A stretch of DNA of 64,000 nt from Lactarius indigo (Eukaryota; Basidiomycota; Agaricomycetes; Russulales; Russulaceae): contig JAFKAC010000086.1 of NCBI GenBank assembly GCA_025766275.1, positions 62,001 through 126,000 of the forward strand. The letters are read 5' to 3'. Shown in pieces: positions 10,401 to 20,759 of this stretch (the stretch's first letter is position 1; every line of letters starts with the position of its first letter). The notes beneath the pieces are model-generated. The model saw only the letters and a list, made by a program, of their open reading frames with translations, searched no databases and was not told where the DNA came from. The position numbers were made by a program, and so were the translations under genes.

Positions 10401-10808
10401 GTATACGTCTCTAAGCTTGTCCCACTTGGCTTTGAAGGTGGGATAGGCGGCATTGTCAGCAACGAGGGAGTAGACATCAGGCTTGAGGTAAAGGCGGAGG
10501 TACGCCTTCGCCCAACGTTGTACTGAGTCCCATTCGTCTTGAGAGACATCAACTGGTCCATGGTGGAGGGTGAACACATCCTCTGCTTCGTGCAGCGTGA
10601 GGATGGCTTCAATCGTCCCAGACCACTCATTCCAGTGAGTGCCATCGAACTGTTCAAGGCGAATGCCAGAGGGCATGCCGAACGTTGCGCCATAGGCGGC
10701 AGAGATACATGTAGAGGGTGTGGACCCAGTGGGGGGAAGTGTGGAGCCCCCCGCAGTCGCAGTAGCACTGGCAGCAGCGGCAGTGGGGGATGGTGCACGA
10801 GAAGACAT
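7476..10808 (-). CDS. Ty1/copia gag-pol polyprotein, truncated in the reverse transcriptase
   Basis: This is a 1110-codon copia-type polyprotein with no internal stop. In order it has a gag region (about residues 50-240), a zinc knuckle CHYCNKKGHIKPDC (263-276), and an aspartic protease with DSGATHH (339-345). A GAG-pre-integrase segment and an integrase core follow, with HSDLAGP, SDRGGEYM and NGKAERFNR supplying the catalytic acidic residues. The reverse transcriptase begins with KWVFKLKTDG and HQMDVKSAFLNG. The reading frame ends before the YVDD box because a hAT-like element is inserted at 7478; the last residues and stop come from the junction. The rest of RT, the RNase H and the 3' LTR are missing from the window. 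The start at 10808 is the first ATG. Absence of stops suggests a recently active copy. Confidence 0.9.
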   Translation of the reverse strand: MSSRAPSPTAAAASATATAGGSTLPPTGSTPSTCISAAYGATFGMPSGIRLEQFDGTHWNEWSGTIEAILTLHEAEDVFTLHHGPVDVSQDEWDSVQRWAKAYLRLYLKPDVYSLVADNAAYPTFKAKWDKLRDVYAGASGSTTIFNLWIQLTQAHLDDSAPMATQLAKLNELRVALSNAQMGVTDTQFCLILLHALLPSYEVLASTILASGAPSGLKHAEIIARIVSEEARRAGPSGSSLNKVAPVKPTGKKGKKDHSGLTCHYCNKKGHIKPDCRKRKKDKADAKEKEKTGNKAANSHILVPTTASIKEVEEPAIDWASESIGVALYAASRVRWMMDSGATHHITPHQSDFKDYTPTKGTVRLGDKSTIDQVGVGSVIFTMSQGISITLSNVLHLPQVKTHFLSMRALAQKGAEIAFDSGSFKISVNQKCVAKGYLEDNLYWLDAASVSLNAHTKSSAATLDIWHQRMGQISSAALKAHGPSATTGMDIDSSTMAHTVCHGCEMGKSTRQPFSASSNKRTTRQFEIVHSDLAGPMQTQSLQGSTYTATFIDDHTKFTVVHFLKSKDQFAKSLQMYLAWGETQSGHKLRALHSDRGGEYMSSVTQDILKQKGIEHHLTMPGSSQSNGKAERFNRTIMDKAMSMLHTAGMSKGFWEHAVCAAVHIYNRSPVRGLKWRTPYELWHSGKVPDVLHLRVFGCKGYMHVPADKHRKLDAKAIEVTLIGFEPESKGYKLWDRSTRSVRVSRDVTFDESSFPSLQGVETHPTPSPPVVPSTTVTAVPHPPVLPPMRAPSPAHSSSSEEEDVENLLDPPQVQPRPTTPPPALPALPTTPKHEQTTPTSPPPRPSATCIMRHVPPPSPEMPGGFEDHAQCSQLLREMDNAPRRTARVPVPNPRYFNADNAAWCGRRLGYVELLAAAFVGRDPATYAEAMRSAAADEWTKACQYEMDALAKNGTWELVDLPPNRKAVKSKWVFKLKTDGHYRAHLVAKGFTQIPGVDFDETFSPVARFESLCLLLALAALEDWHIHQMDVKSAFLNGVLDEEIYMEQPQGFTVTGSETKVCRLVKVIYGLKQASRAWNLQFHGVLTALGFKRTFADAGIYVMPQREGYD

Positions 10809-11590
10809 TGGGATGATTTATCTATCACCGAGGAGCAGTCAGTGATAGTGCTTCATAGTTTGCAAGACAAAGATAGAGGGGGATACCACTCCTGTCTGTG
10901 ATTCTGTAAGGCCAGAACACTAATGCGTCCTGCCTCCTGATAGTATGCCAGTGATACAAGGGCTAGGCCCAGGTTGAGAGAGTCCCTTTGCCATACCATG
11001 AGCTAGCTGCCAGCCAGGATGTGTCTAAGACACAGCTCAAATGGTTTGCGTCAGGGGGAAGGTGAAGGGATTGCTTTCAGAGCCCAAGGCTGTCTACCTC
11101 AGCCTCCTCGGCCTGTTGGTTGCCTCATCGCCACAAGTGGCTTTACTGAATCCTTTCCCATTGCCACTACAAGGCAGGTATCTGGTTGCAGAACACCATA
11201 ATGGTGAACACCCCCCAGAGCCTGAACCAGGTTTTACACTCCCATGGTGAGGAGATCCTGCGCCCAGTGTGGAGCACCAGAGACAGCTGGTGCTAAGCTC
11301 CACAATACACAGCCCAGTGGGCCATGCACGCCTGGATATTTTGAAGTTAAGGGGCTACCAGACCCAGTCTCCTTGCGCATAGCGCAGGGGCTAGGAAAAC
11401 AGTAGGGGTGAAAGTAGGACTACTGGGCAGTACATGTACAGGAGGTTCCTCAGCAGAGACAAGTGGCGCCCCACTGCTCTCTGCCTTGGGCAAGGCTGGT
11501 AAGGCCCCAGACAGACCTTAGCCTGGTGTGTTCTCCTAGGAAGACAGTGACCAGCCAAGTGGAGTGGCTAGGGCACCAGGGCCCATAACC
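10809..11590. other. Probable 5' leader and LTR remnant of the copia element
   Basis: No gene is supported. The position directly upstream of the copia start makes this the expected place for the 5' LTR and primer site. I could not define LTR ends, because the other LTR is not in the window for comparison. Short ORFs (60-69 codons) at 11019-11303 have no recognisable domain. The stretch stops abruptly at the LTR-F copy. Confidence 0.4.
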
Positions 11591-12202
11591 TGATGAACAG
11601 AAAGATGGAACCTATACTCACAGTGGGACAAAGTACTGTGGTGAGATAGAGGTAGCAACTGGTAAGCAGCAGAGGGGAAGTCTTGCAAGTGAAGCAGAAG
11701 TAAAGTCTGGCACACAGCAGTGAGAGAACTGATAATAGTATTACAGAGGAGAAGACATACCTGGCACACAGCAGTGAGAGAACTGATGTGGACCAGGGCG
11801 TACAAGCAGTCTACTTATACTGTACAGAGGTGTGACACTAGTACAAGGGAAGTAACTACAAGTCACAGAGTACAAGGAGCGCATTGTTCTACAACAGGAC
11901 AAAGGAGTGTGCATATGGAGAACAAAGCATATAGAACAAGAAGAGTCCAGACTGAGATGATATCATAATGACATCATAATAAGGATAGGCCTAAAGCAGA
12001 ACAAAGAAAGATACAAGAACGCGTAGTACAATGAAAAGTCCGGAAGTAGTCCATATGATGTCATTGTACAGTGATGTCATAGAAGTCCTAGATTGTACAG
12101 ATCAAATCTAATCTAAAAGCGGTCCTAATTAATCTACAGCAGTCCGTATCTGTAAGTCCGGTCCGTATGAGCCGCTAAGTGCACAAGGGTCACTTATCAA
12201 CA
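11591..12202 (-). repeat. LTR-F copy (612 bp), no matching TSD
   Basis: On the minus strand it has the same TGTTGATAAGTGACC start and GCTGTTCATCA-type end as the LTR at 952-1501. It contains the duplicated CTGGCACACAGCAGTGAGAG segment twice (near 11708 and 11760). The flanking pentamers, TAACC on the left and GTATT on the right, do not match. The copy therefore arose or was later rearranged by recombination or a flanking deletion. Confidence 0.85.
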
Positions 12203-12572
12203 GTATTCACTGTAGATCAAATGAGAGGGAGGGACGCGAATCGGAAATGTCCAATTCTACTTTTACATTCGCTTTGGGGAAGCTCAGTACCCCCTTGCTA
12301 TGGTCTCACTATTCTCAGTACCAGACGCGGAGGTGCTTTTGGATTCGAGTGGAACGGTATACTTGAGCGAGCCTGGGTCGGGGTTGGAGGGGCTCATGAT
12401 CATCCCAGTCACGGCAATATTATCAGTCGTCTCCATGTTCCCCGAGATGCGGGTCAGTGAAGACGGGAGGATCTCAGAGACTGGGAAGTTCTCCCTAATG
12501 CGTCACGTGTTCATAGATCTCGCACACTTCTCTAACGGTGAATTGTTTGACAATGACAACGATTTGGTGTAG
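12203..12572 (+). pseudogene. C-terminal fragment of an unidentified protein, cut by LTR-F
   Basis: A reading frame without a start runs from about 12221 to a stop at 12570-12572; its first internal ATG is at 12300. The frame reads RIGNVQFYFYIRFGEAQYP and then a compact alpha/beta-looking segment ending GELFDNDNDLV. I do not recognise the family. The layout loosely resembles the C-terminal portion of large fungal transposon-associated proteins, but this is only an impression. The left side abuts the LTR at 12202 and no upstream exon is visible, so it is most likely a truncated gene. Confidence 0.4.
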
Positions 12573-12603
12573 TTAACAGAATACAGCCGTTTTTATTTGG
12601 TAT

Positions 12604-13145
12604 CTAAGCCGACACAGAACGCTTCCTCTTTCTAGTGACTGCCTCTGGGTCGATTGTGGATCGGTTGATTTCGACAAGAGTCGCATCCAGGTCGTCGTTG
12701 GTTTGGGTGCATGCATCGAAAAGTCGCCTCTGTGGATAAATCAATGTAGTCAACATATATGAAAGAATTGTCACTCACATCTGGAGGATAGTACGCCCAC
12801 TGCGGGCGGGTGACATGGAATTGGAGGATGCGGGCAGGGGCAGCGGAGCCATGGTCGACCACGATATATGGGAGCGGCAGATTAGGCGGGGTAATGAAGT
12901 CGTGATACAAGTACTCGATCAGGGAACCGCCCAGCCTTTGCCTCCAGAAGCAGAGAGAATACCGACTAGAACTCAGATTTCTGAGGAGACATTAGTAAGG
13001 GAGCGAGATACCGTTTGTAAAGAGCAGTGTTACGTTCGCTGATCAGCCTGATTACAGCATCATTCTTAGCGTGCAGAAGGTCTTGCAAAGTGGCCTCGTG
13101 TAGTGCATGGAGGACGTGAACATCGGAGCAATTGACTGGGGCCAT
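12604..13145 (-). CDS. Small three-exon gene, 148 residues, unknown function
   Basis: Joining three exons gives one clean frame: 13145-13012, 12965-12779 and 12729-12604 (134 + 187 + 126 = 447 nt, 148 codons plus stop). Both introns (12966-13011, 46 bp; 12730-12778, 49 bp) have GT...AG ends and typical basidiomycete size. The second exon also joins in phase, adding one nucleotide to complete an Arg codon. The protein starts MAPVNCSDVHVLHALHEATL. It has a helical N-terminal half, a central stretch rich in aromatics and prolines, and a basic KRKR tail. I do not recognise a domain. An alternative upstream Met in the same frame is at 13202. The gene shares a CT-rich 176-bp divergent intergenic region with the gene at 13322. 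It appears intact and is one of only two credible non-transposon genes here. Confidence 0.7.
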
Positions 13146-13321
13146 GAGTACAAATGGACAGAGGCAGGTGTATGCGGCACAGAATTGTCTAAGTTGATAC
13201 ATACCAGAGAGCCAAATATAACCAAAGCTATCATATACATGTAATCTTTTTCCTCTTCTTTTCCGCCTTCTCTTTTTTTCCCACTGTCTCCCTTCCGCTG
13301 TCTCTCCCCCGCAGTTCTCAC

Positions 13322-15611
13322 ATGTCCACTGCTTCTTATACCTTCACGTCCAATATCGATCCAGCACTAATTGGGAACCACGGGGATTTTCCTATCAATC
13401 CCCATTCCCATCAGCAATATGACTCTGGCTCCGAGCGACCGCGCTCGCATATGGGGTCCAATTACGTGAGTCCGACTTACTCTATTTGGATTGAGGATGC
13501 TGACACAATACAAGTCACCTGATATAGAGGAAGTGATCTCGAACGCATCTGTAAAGATGCTTGAGAACAGTGGCCACTTCATATGCATCCAGATGACCTC
13601 GGAGAAGAGGGCCATGGAAATCACAAAGCTTGAAGAAGCCCTCACCATTAAGACAAAGGAGAATGACAATCTGAAGGAGGAGAACCAGGTTCTGAAGGTC
13701 GAAATCAATGCACTCAAGTACGCAAACATTTATGTATTATTTTTTTTTTTCCGGGTGTACGCCTCACTATATATTACCCAGAGGAGCAATCAAACTTTTC
13801 GCCAAAGAGTATCACGAGAGTACCTCAGGTGGGCATATAAACGGCATACTCTCCAGCCTCAGAACCGGGACAGTCCCAGCAAAGCCGGCACTCCACAAGC
13901 GCACAGACTATCCGACAGTTGTCCAATGGACGAAGAAGGACTTCCACTGTATGTCGGCGAAGAAAGGTAACGCTAAATGAGGCGAGACGGACGGCAATGC
14001 GACATCCGCGCGGCAAAAGGGAAAGCAGGGTCGCCCACACAAAGACAACGATCCCAACAAAGATCCCAACGACGACATCCATGTAGCCCACCCTTATCTG
14101 GAAAATGAAGACGGCACGCTGGTTGATGCAGATGTGATAGTGGATATGAGTCGCAAGGCGCGTATGCTTTGGGCCACCCTCGACGAGGATGGCATGGCCC
14201 CTCCAACATGGGGCGGGATTACCATGAAAGCATGGGAGTGGTATTCCCGGATGATGCTCGCGGACAAAGCCCATGACTTCCTCCTCCTCTGCGATGACAG
14301 GGAATGGAAATTATGGGAATGGTCCACACGATCATACCCCTCTTGGCACCACAACAGGTTTGCCGTGGCGAAGGAGGACGCGACGCAGACTCCCAAAATT
14401 GGTACGTCTCTTTCCATACAATCCCTATGTACTGAGGTAGTTATACACAGGCTCAACCCAAGAACTGGGTACAGAGAGCGATGATGCCAACATAGAGGGA
14501 CCGAGCCACACAGGAGAACAAAGCAACGTGGAAGAACAAAGCCCTGCCAGGGACAACAACGATAACGACAGCGATGCAGAAGAACAAAGTCCCGCCGGCG
14601 ACAGCAACAACAACAACAACACCAGAGAACTGAGCCCAGCTGATGGCAACAGTGATGTCGAGGGCGAGCCAGGATATTCTGGAACCCAAGGGGCATCTCC
14701 CTCTTCGAACACTTCGGTACGTAGGAGCTCACTTATACACCCTTTCGAGTCTAATGCCCTGATTTAAGATCACGGACAGGCGTACCACTCCATCGTCGGT
14801 GGTGATTGACCCATTGTACCCCTCTCCCTATCATCCATCTTCATCCACTCACGTGTACCTCTAGTGCCCCTGCCCCGCAAAGTGGACCAGGCCCGAATAA
14901 CCCACCCCCCCCTACGGAGACAAATTCATCCAACAATGCCCCTGACGCAGAGGATATGCCCGCTCCAGGGAGTGCAGTGACGACCACATCCAACCTACCC
15001 CGAGTCAGGCTCACACTGGGCCGTGCGAATAACCTGACGTCCAACATGGTCCGCATAGCAACGACAGCGACACCGGTCGTAATGATTGCAACACCCAGTC
15101 ATTGCCCTCTGAAGAAACTGCCAACAACACTACTTCCAGGACTAAAGGTAAGAAAAGGACTACCAAAAGCGACACGTCGACAGCGTCATCCAAAAGGCAG
15201 AAGAAGGCCGATGCCATGGCAGAGCCCACCGGGGGCAATTCCATAAAGTAAGTCAAACATACACCACACTCCTCACACTGATTGCATCTACAGGAATATA
15301 TGCATGCGCCAGTGGAACGCAACCCAACCCAGTGGACAAGGCCTCCTGCGCGAATTCGACTCATATTTCAAAACACTCTCGGAAGCCAACAAAGAGGTAT
15401 GCATGTCGTGTGGGGGTGTTGCACACACAAGCCGCTCACAAGTGTCTCAATCTTTCCATTAGCCGTTCAAGAAGGAACTCCGTTCCACACAAGTCGCAGC
15501 AGTAAGTTCGGCATATTCATTCCCCATACAGGCCTTCTCACAACCTCACCACGGCAGAGGAAGGTCAAGACGGCTGCGAAGAAGGGCACCGGCATTACCA
15601 ACGGAACTTAA
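13322..15611 (+). pseudogene. Multi-exon coiled-coil gene of unknown function, with an in-frame TGA
   Basis: The start at 13322 follows a CT-rich promoter-like stretch (13250-13320). Exon 1 is 13322-13465, an intron of 49 bp ends at 13514, and exon 2 encodes a strong heptad-like coiled coil (13600-13720). The frame then continues through LFAKEYHESTSGGHINGILS to a KKGNAK segment. There a TGA near 13977, perhaps from CGA, interrupts an otherwise continuous frame that resumes with a Gly/Lys-rich linker and MSRKARMLWATLDEDGMAPP (near 14145). Further exons encode an acidic Asn/Asp/Ser-rich region (14450-14715) and a Pro/Ser/Thr-rich region (14865-15060). A Lys-rich segment and a tail ending near 15611 follow. 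Several small introns are evident, but joins around 15040 and 15510 are uncertain. No function can be assigned. It may be a recent pseudogene, or the TGA may be removed by splicing I did not recognise. Confidence 0.5.
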
Positions 15612-16459
15612 GAAGCTCTGTTGTCGTCTTGCTCAACACAAGATCGATTCTCGTCTCTTGTCTCTCGCCTATTGCTGCTTGTTCTTGTCTCTCGGATTCA
15701 CAAGTTCTCGGCCTCAGGTTCTCGTCTTCGCGCTCGTCTCACCTCTGCACGCTGGACCTATGGACCCCTGATTTCTATGTGTGACCAGACATCCACTCCC
15801 TTGGGATCTCTGCCTGCATCCGGGATGCTTTAAGTATTGCTGTGGTTGCTTGTCCGATAGAGCTCTATTGTTATTGATTGTAATAGACACATTAATTGAA
15901 TCGAATTGAAAATAAATAACGCTTGTCGATTTGCTTCGTTTGAAATCGTTTGAAATCATCTGAAAAATGCCCATAGCTGAGCCCATTCGAATCGATTCGT
16001 ATCATTTTTATCCGATTCTTTAAGGACTCTAACGCCAGTACTCAAACAAAACATTTTTTTAACTAAAAAAGTTATAGAATAACGAACATATTATCTGACG
16101 TTCGTTAATCTACAATACTAACGAAATAAAATGAAATAAACCTGTGGGAAACTACGAACTTCCAACTGGGTGTGAGGACTGACTCGCATCGCCACTTTTG
16201 CCAAATGCCAACCACTCCGCCTGCTGCTAGTCTGCCACCACAGTGACAAAGTGTGACCAAAAGTTGCAGAGGTGGTACTCATTGCTCCACATTGAATGGA
16301 TTCAGAAACAAATAAATAAAAATATGATTCTGGTGGGATATAAACATATCTATTACTATGTACAGAATGAAGTAGCTACAATGTGTTGTTGAAGCTACAA
16401 AAAAAGATTACCATTTTTTTGCAGAGGTGTGGGAACAATAGTATTTTTTATTTAATCTA
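15612..16459. other. Intergenic region left of the mariner element
   Basis: No gene is seen. The first 250 bp are probably the 3' untranslated region of the preceding gene, with AATAAA-like motifs near 15910. The rest is AT-rich. The portion 16180-16440 resembles 20330-20590 in direct orientation at low identity, sharing a TGTGTTGTTGA motif and the order of several blocks; this is a diverged repeat of unknown nature. Confidence 0.5.
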
Positions 16460-19400
16460 CAGTGCTGGACACTCAAACTTGACAAATTTTGTAGTGGCTC
16501 CTATGGTAGTTTTTGGAAATTTCCAACCCTGCCATTGTATTCAGAATAGCAAAATACATGCAAAAACACACTTTGGGGTTTTCCCTGTGACTTTTCAGGG
16601 GTGGCCAACTTTTTGGCCTGAAATTTTTGGTGCCTAACCCTGATTTGGGTTCAAAGGACCCTGCCATTGCGAACCACAGTGTATCTTTATTGTATTTATC
16701 AAACAAATTTACTATCTTTTAGTTCAAAACAGCATCTACAGACATCATTGCTACTGGTCCAACTCTGTGGTGTGACCTTTACTTTCAGACAGCCCATTCA
16801 GCAGCCTTGCCTGTCAAACCATGCTGATAGGCATCCATAAACCTCCAAGACTGATTGAAATACCATCAGATAACCTCCACCAGGCATGCATTGAGGCATT
16901 CAAGGGCTGTTTTCTTTGCATCCTCAAATTTTACCTTATAAACCTCCCTATATCTTCCTTTGCACCACCCCCAATACTGTGTGAACTGACAGATTAAAAT
17001 GAGCCACATATAAGAGGGGAAAACACACCATTTCAATTGGATTGAGTTCACAATGAAACTTAGGGAGGAAAACACACAGATGCCCTCAAGAGGTGATGGT
17101 CCACTCAAGGAGGGATGTCTGGTGTTGAAAGTCATCTTGTTGGCTAAGGAGGCAAGCCATGCAGCAGCCTTCGTTCTTGAGTGGGCAAACAGGGGAACAC
17201 TTGGCCCTCATCCCAGCAACATTGAAGCCATGCTCCTTGAGTGTTTGCTGAAGTCCTTTTGGTTGACCATTCTCAAGTGTCATTTTTTGCTGTAGTCCAT
17301 GATAACATGGGTTGGGGTTGTTCATGGGGATCACTGTATCCTTTTGTTTCTGCTGTCTTCCACCATTTGTTTTATTCATGTCAAAAGCGCATAATGCATC
17401 TGGTCCAAGTGAAGCATGTGCAGAAGATTGGTCAAAAATGAATAACGCACAACACCCAGGGTGTGCCTCCTCAAATATCGAGAGGGCATTCTCCACCTGC
17501 TTGAGTAATTGTGCCAGGTCCCACCAAGCATCGCCATTTGCACCAGGATAGGTGATGCATCTTGCATCTTTGATTATCGTGCCATCTTGATCTCAAACAA
17601 TGAGACAACCATTTTCCTCTTCAACAAAGTCCAACATGTGGATGATTCGCCCACAGCCTTTCTTCATGAGCTTTTGCTCATCAACACGCAGCCTTTCCTG
17701 AGCACAGTATCAGAACAAGAATCTCAAATATAAGGTGTGAACTCACCAGACATTTGACTTGTACTCTCCTGCATGAAATGAGCTCTCATCCTGGAAGATA
17801 GCAATGACCCTCTTCTCCCCAGCACCCAGTTGGGGTTCAATTCATTTGAGATCACCATTTTGGTTTTCAGTCCACTTTACCATGCACCTTTCATACTTTG
17901 CCATCAATGGTAAGAATGTTTCATTGCAGTATTTGATGACATAACTTCACTTGTGGCCATCCATATAGACCCCCTTCTTCAAACGTGTCTGGTGCCATCC
18001 GAGTTTCACAAGCCATCACTGTGCAGTCCATTCTGATACAGAGTCTTTGTTGAGGCCCAAATGAGGCAGGATCTCCTCGGTAAGTGCCTTGCAGAAGCAT
18101 CCTGGGCTGACCTCTCCAGTTGGCAGCTGCAATAGCCAGCTTCATGCAGCACTTTGCATGTGTTCATCGTTGAAGATTGAATATCCCTGATATCCTCCAG
18201 CACTTTGAGCAGGGAGCTGCTCATATACTTGGTAATGGTGTGCAAGAACACGGACACAACGTGCAAAATGGGTGCCATTGCCTTCATGCCATTGCTGGGC
18301 AATTTCCTGGCTTGCTGCCATCTTCCTGATGCCTTTGATCTGAAGGGTAGCGAAATTGTGCAAAAGAAGCAATCAATTTATTGTGGTGAGCTTTGCACAA
18401 TTCTTGTGTGTGTTGATGATGTTGTCTTTGAGCTGCTCCTGCAGGTCCCTCCAACTCCTTACATCAACTTTCAGCATGGCACTGTCCACACCACCAGCAC
18501 TGGCACCCAGCATCAACTCGGAGTCAGTCACTGCCTCTTCGTCATCAACCTGAAACCCCTGGATTGTGTCCCCTTCCCCTTCCCCAGCTTTGCCTGCATC
18601 ATCAAGGTCCAGCATGTACTGCAGACCAGAGCTGTGTTGCCGTTGTTTATGGCCCTGGTTGCAGAAAGTTGAATGTGATTCAGCTTGGGCAGTATCAGTA
18701 TCTAGCAGTGGTGGTGGTGTGTAGGCATCTGGCAGCAGCAGTATGTTGGTGTGCAGCAACACAGGTGAGGCCACATTGATGAGTGCTGTCACTGAGGGTG
18801 TTGGTGCAGGTACAGGTGAGAAAGCTGATGGCGGTGGTGACTGGGTGGGACTGGGTTGAGGAGAGGAGGTGTTCTGAGTCTCTTCATTTGGCAGATGCTT
18901 TGACCGGGTGAAGTCAAAACTGGTGAGTCTTGACTGGCTTTGCATTGCATGCTGATGTTTGGGGCGGCACTGACTCTGTGCAGACTTTGCAGTGACATTG
19001 GGCCCAAATGAGGGGGCTTTCCTGTGCCCTTCTTCCCATTACAAGGTGAGTACAAGCATGCCAATGTGTTTACTTGAACTGACCATTCTTTGTGCTCGCT
19101 TTCTTCTGCTCCTGTCTTGGCTTCCAATCTTGATCACGTGGATCGTTGTCTTGAAGGTCCGAAAGCATCTGAATCATACAGTCATTGAAGGCCTCACTGC
19201 CAACCTCCTCTGTGTCATCTTCAGGGTCCCAGTGCTCGTCTGAAGCTTCTCCATCAAGTGGTGATGGCTTTGTACCAGCATGTGGGTCCCATTCATCTTC
19301 ACCATAATTGTCTTCCAAGTCTGAGTCTGTTTCTTCAGCAAGAGCTGGTGGGCATGGGCTCAGGGAGTGTGCTTTCCTCTCCTCATCATGTGCTGTTTTC

Positions 19401-19787
19401 ATTTTTTTGCTCTGGGGACAATTGCAATGCTGATGGTGGCTTATGAGGTGTTGGTGGATCAGTCACATGCTGACTCAAACATAGGATTTACACAGGCTGT
19501 ATTATTGTTCCAAATACAATTGGTGCCACCAGGATGTGTGCATCACACTCAGATGAATTAAACAAATCAATTAAGCCTAATTTCGAGCCCTGGGCACCAA
19601 AAATTGGGGGGTGGCCAACTTTTCAAGGGTGTAACTTAATAAATTGCCTTTTTTGAGTGAACCACTGCACCACATCACTCAGCACGATAACCACTTTATC
19701 TCTGACCACTTTCACATTGATTCCAGGTGTTTTCAGAGTTGTAAAAAAAAGTCACCAAAAATTGTTGAGTTTGAGTGTCCAGTACTG
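16460..19787. mobile_element. Tc1/mariner-type DNA transposon, 3.3 kb, TA target site
   Basis: The ends are CAGTGCTGGACACTCAAACT at 16460 and, on the opposite strand, CAGTACTGGACACTCAAACT at 19787, each flanked by TA (16458-16459 and 19788-19789). The inverted similarity continues imperfectly inward; a shared GGGGTGGCCAACTTTT/GGTGCC block lies about 140-170 bp from each end. The element is longer than a typical Tc1 because its transposase is long and has introns. It holds one transposase gene on the minus strand. Confidence 0.88.
16719..19402 (-). pseudogene. DDE transposase of the mariner element, inactivated
   Basis: This is a member of a large DDE transposase family common in mushroom genomes. 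The N-terminal part (19402-18373) is acidic and low in complexity. It is followed by a helical region (IKGIRKMAASQEIAQQWHEG near 18330) and the catalytic core. The first Asp is in FQDESSFHAGEYKS (near 17795), the second in FDQSSAH (near 17430), and the Glu in HCELNPIEM (near 17040). A 52-bp intron (16977-17028) follows directly, then YWGWCKGRYREV. The C-terminal SWRFMDAYQHGLTGKAAEWAV precedes AMMSVDAVLN and a TAA at 16719. In-frame TGA stops lie at an expected Arg position near 16862 and after AEWAV near 16787, both explained by CGA to TGA. The catalytic triad itself is kept. Confidence 0.8.
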
Positions 19788-19789
19788 TA

Positions 19790-20629
19790 GCACCAACTAT
19801 TAACTAATAGATAACATTAGATTTACAAGTATACAATACACATATTTTTCTTAGCTAATAATCAAAAGTCACATGAGCACCCTCCCTAGTGAGTGAGCAA
19901 GGAGGTACTATCCCACCTGGCTTGTTGCAAATGTCACACACTTGCAAAATTGAAGAGATCTCATGATATTAGCACTTTCCAGGGATCCTTTCTTCCCAAA
20001 AAAAACAGTGTATGAAATAGGTTATATAGATATGAGATCATATAAAAAAGGGAGGATCAGTTCAAATTTACAAGTACAGAAAAATCATATTTGTGAGGGT
20101 GTTGACTGGAATGGGGTATCCATGCCCCTAGATCTGGGCAATCTCGTACTCACACATACAGATCCTTTGCTGGTATGATAGAATACATTACCAGCACAGG
20201 AAACATCCAGCACATCTCAATTGGAAGCTCAAAAGTCAAAGTGCCATAGACCTAATCAAGTTGACAAAGTCTAACTCCAGTGCAAAAATACAGTGCAAAA
20301 AACCAAATGAGCAACTCAAACATGAACACAGTTGCCAGGACATTGAAACACCACCAGCATCTCTGCCTGCCAAATGCTGCCATTGCTGTGACAATATGTG
20401 ACAAAATTTTGCAAAGGGGGGTGAAAACCATTCACTCTAAATGGCCTTAAAAACTCATAAGAAAAAAAGGTATGTGATGGTAAACATGTATTTATATCAC
20501 TATGTACAATATGAAGTGTGTGTGATGTGTTGTTGAGGCTATAAAAAAGTTTTGTGATTTTTTGCAACAAGCTGGGTGGGATAGTAGTGGTGGTGGTGAG
20601 TGACAAGGAGGGCAAGTGAGGGGGAGGAG
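19790..20629. other. Intergenic AT-rich region ending in a GGT/GGA tract
   Basis: No gene is supported. The section 20330-20590 is a diverged copy of 16180-16440. The segment 20585-20629 is a low-complexity GTGGTGGTGAGTG/GGAGG tract. It continues on the far side of the nested stack at 63296-63480, which supports the two sides having been contiguous before insertion. Confidence 0.5.
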
Positions 20630-20759
20630 TGATGAACAGCAAAGACAGATCCAGTACTCACAGTGACAAGGGAGACTGTGGTGAGATACTAGAAGCAGCT
20701 GGTAAGCAGCAGAGGGGACTGTCAAGCAAGTGAAGCAAAGTGTTCTGGCATACAGGCAG
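20630..20759 (-). repeat. LTR-F, outermost copy, left piece (TSD AGGAG)
   Basis: This is the 3' end of an LTR-F in minus orientation, starting TGATGAACAGC. It is cut at 20759 by the inverted repeat of the DNA transposon, and the rest of the same LTR lies at 62904-63295. The pentamer AGGAG at 20625-20629 is repeated exactly at 63296-63300. The two pieces are therefore one solo LTR split by more than 42 kb of later insertions. Together they make about 522 bp; one of the two internal duplicated segments is missing at the break. Confidence 0.85.

Noticed and set aside
18205..18672. 155-codon plus-strand ORF
   Set aside because: Antisense shadow of the mariner transposase gene; composition and neighbours explain it.
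16460..19787. KDZ-type element
   Set aside because: TA target site, CAGTGCTGG termini and the DDE core with FDQSSAH and NPIEM point to the Tc1/mariner superfamily instead.
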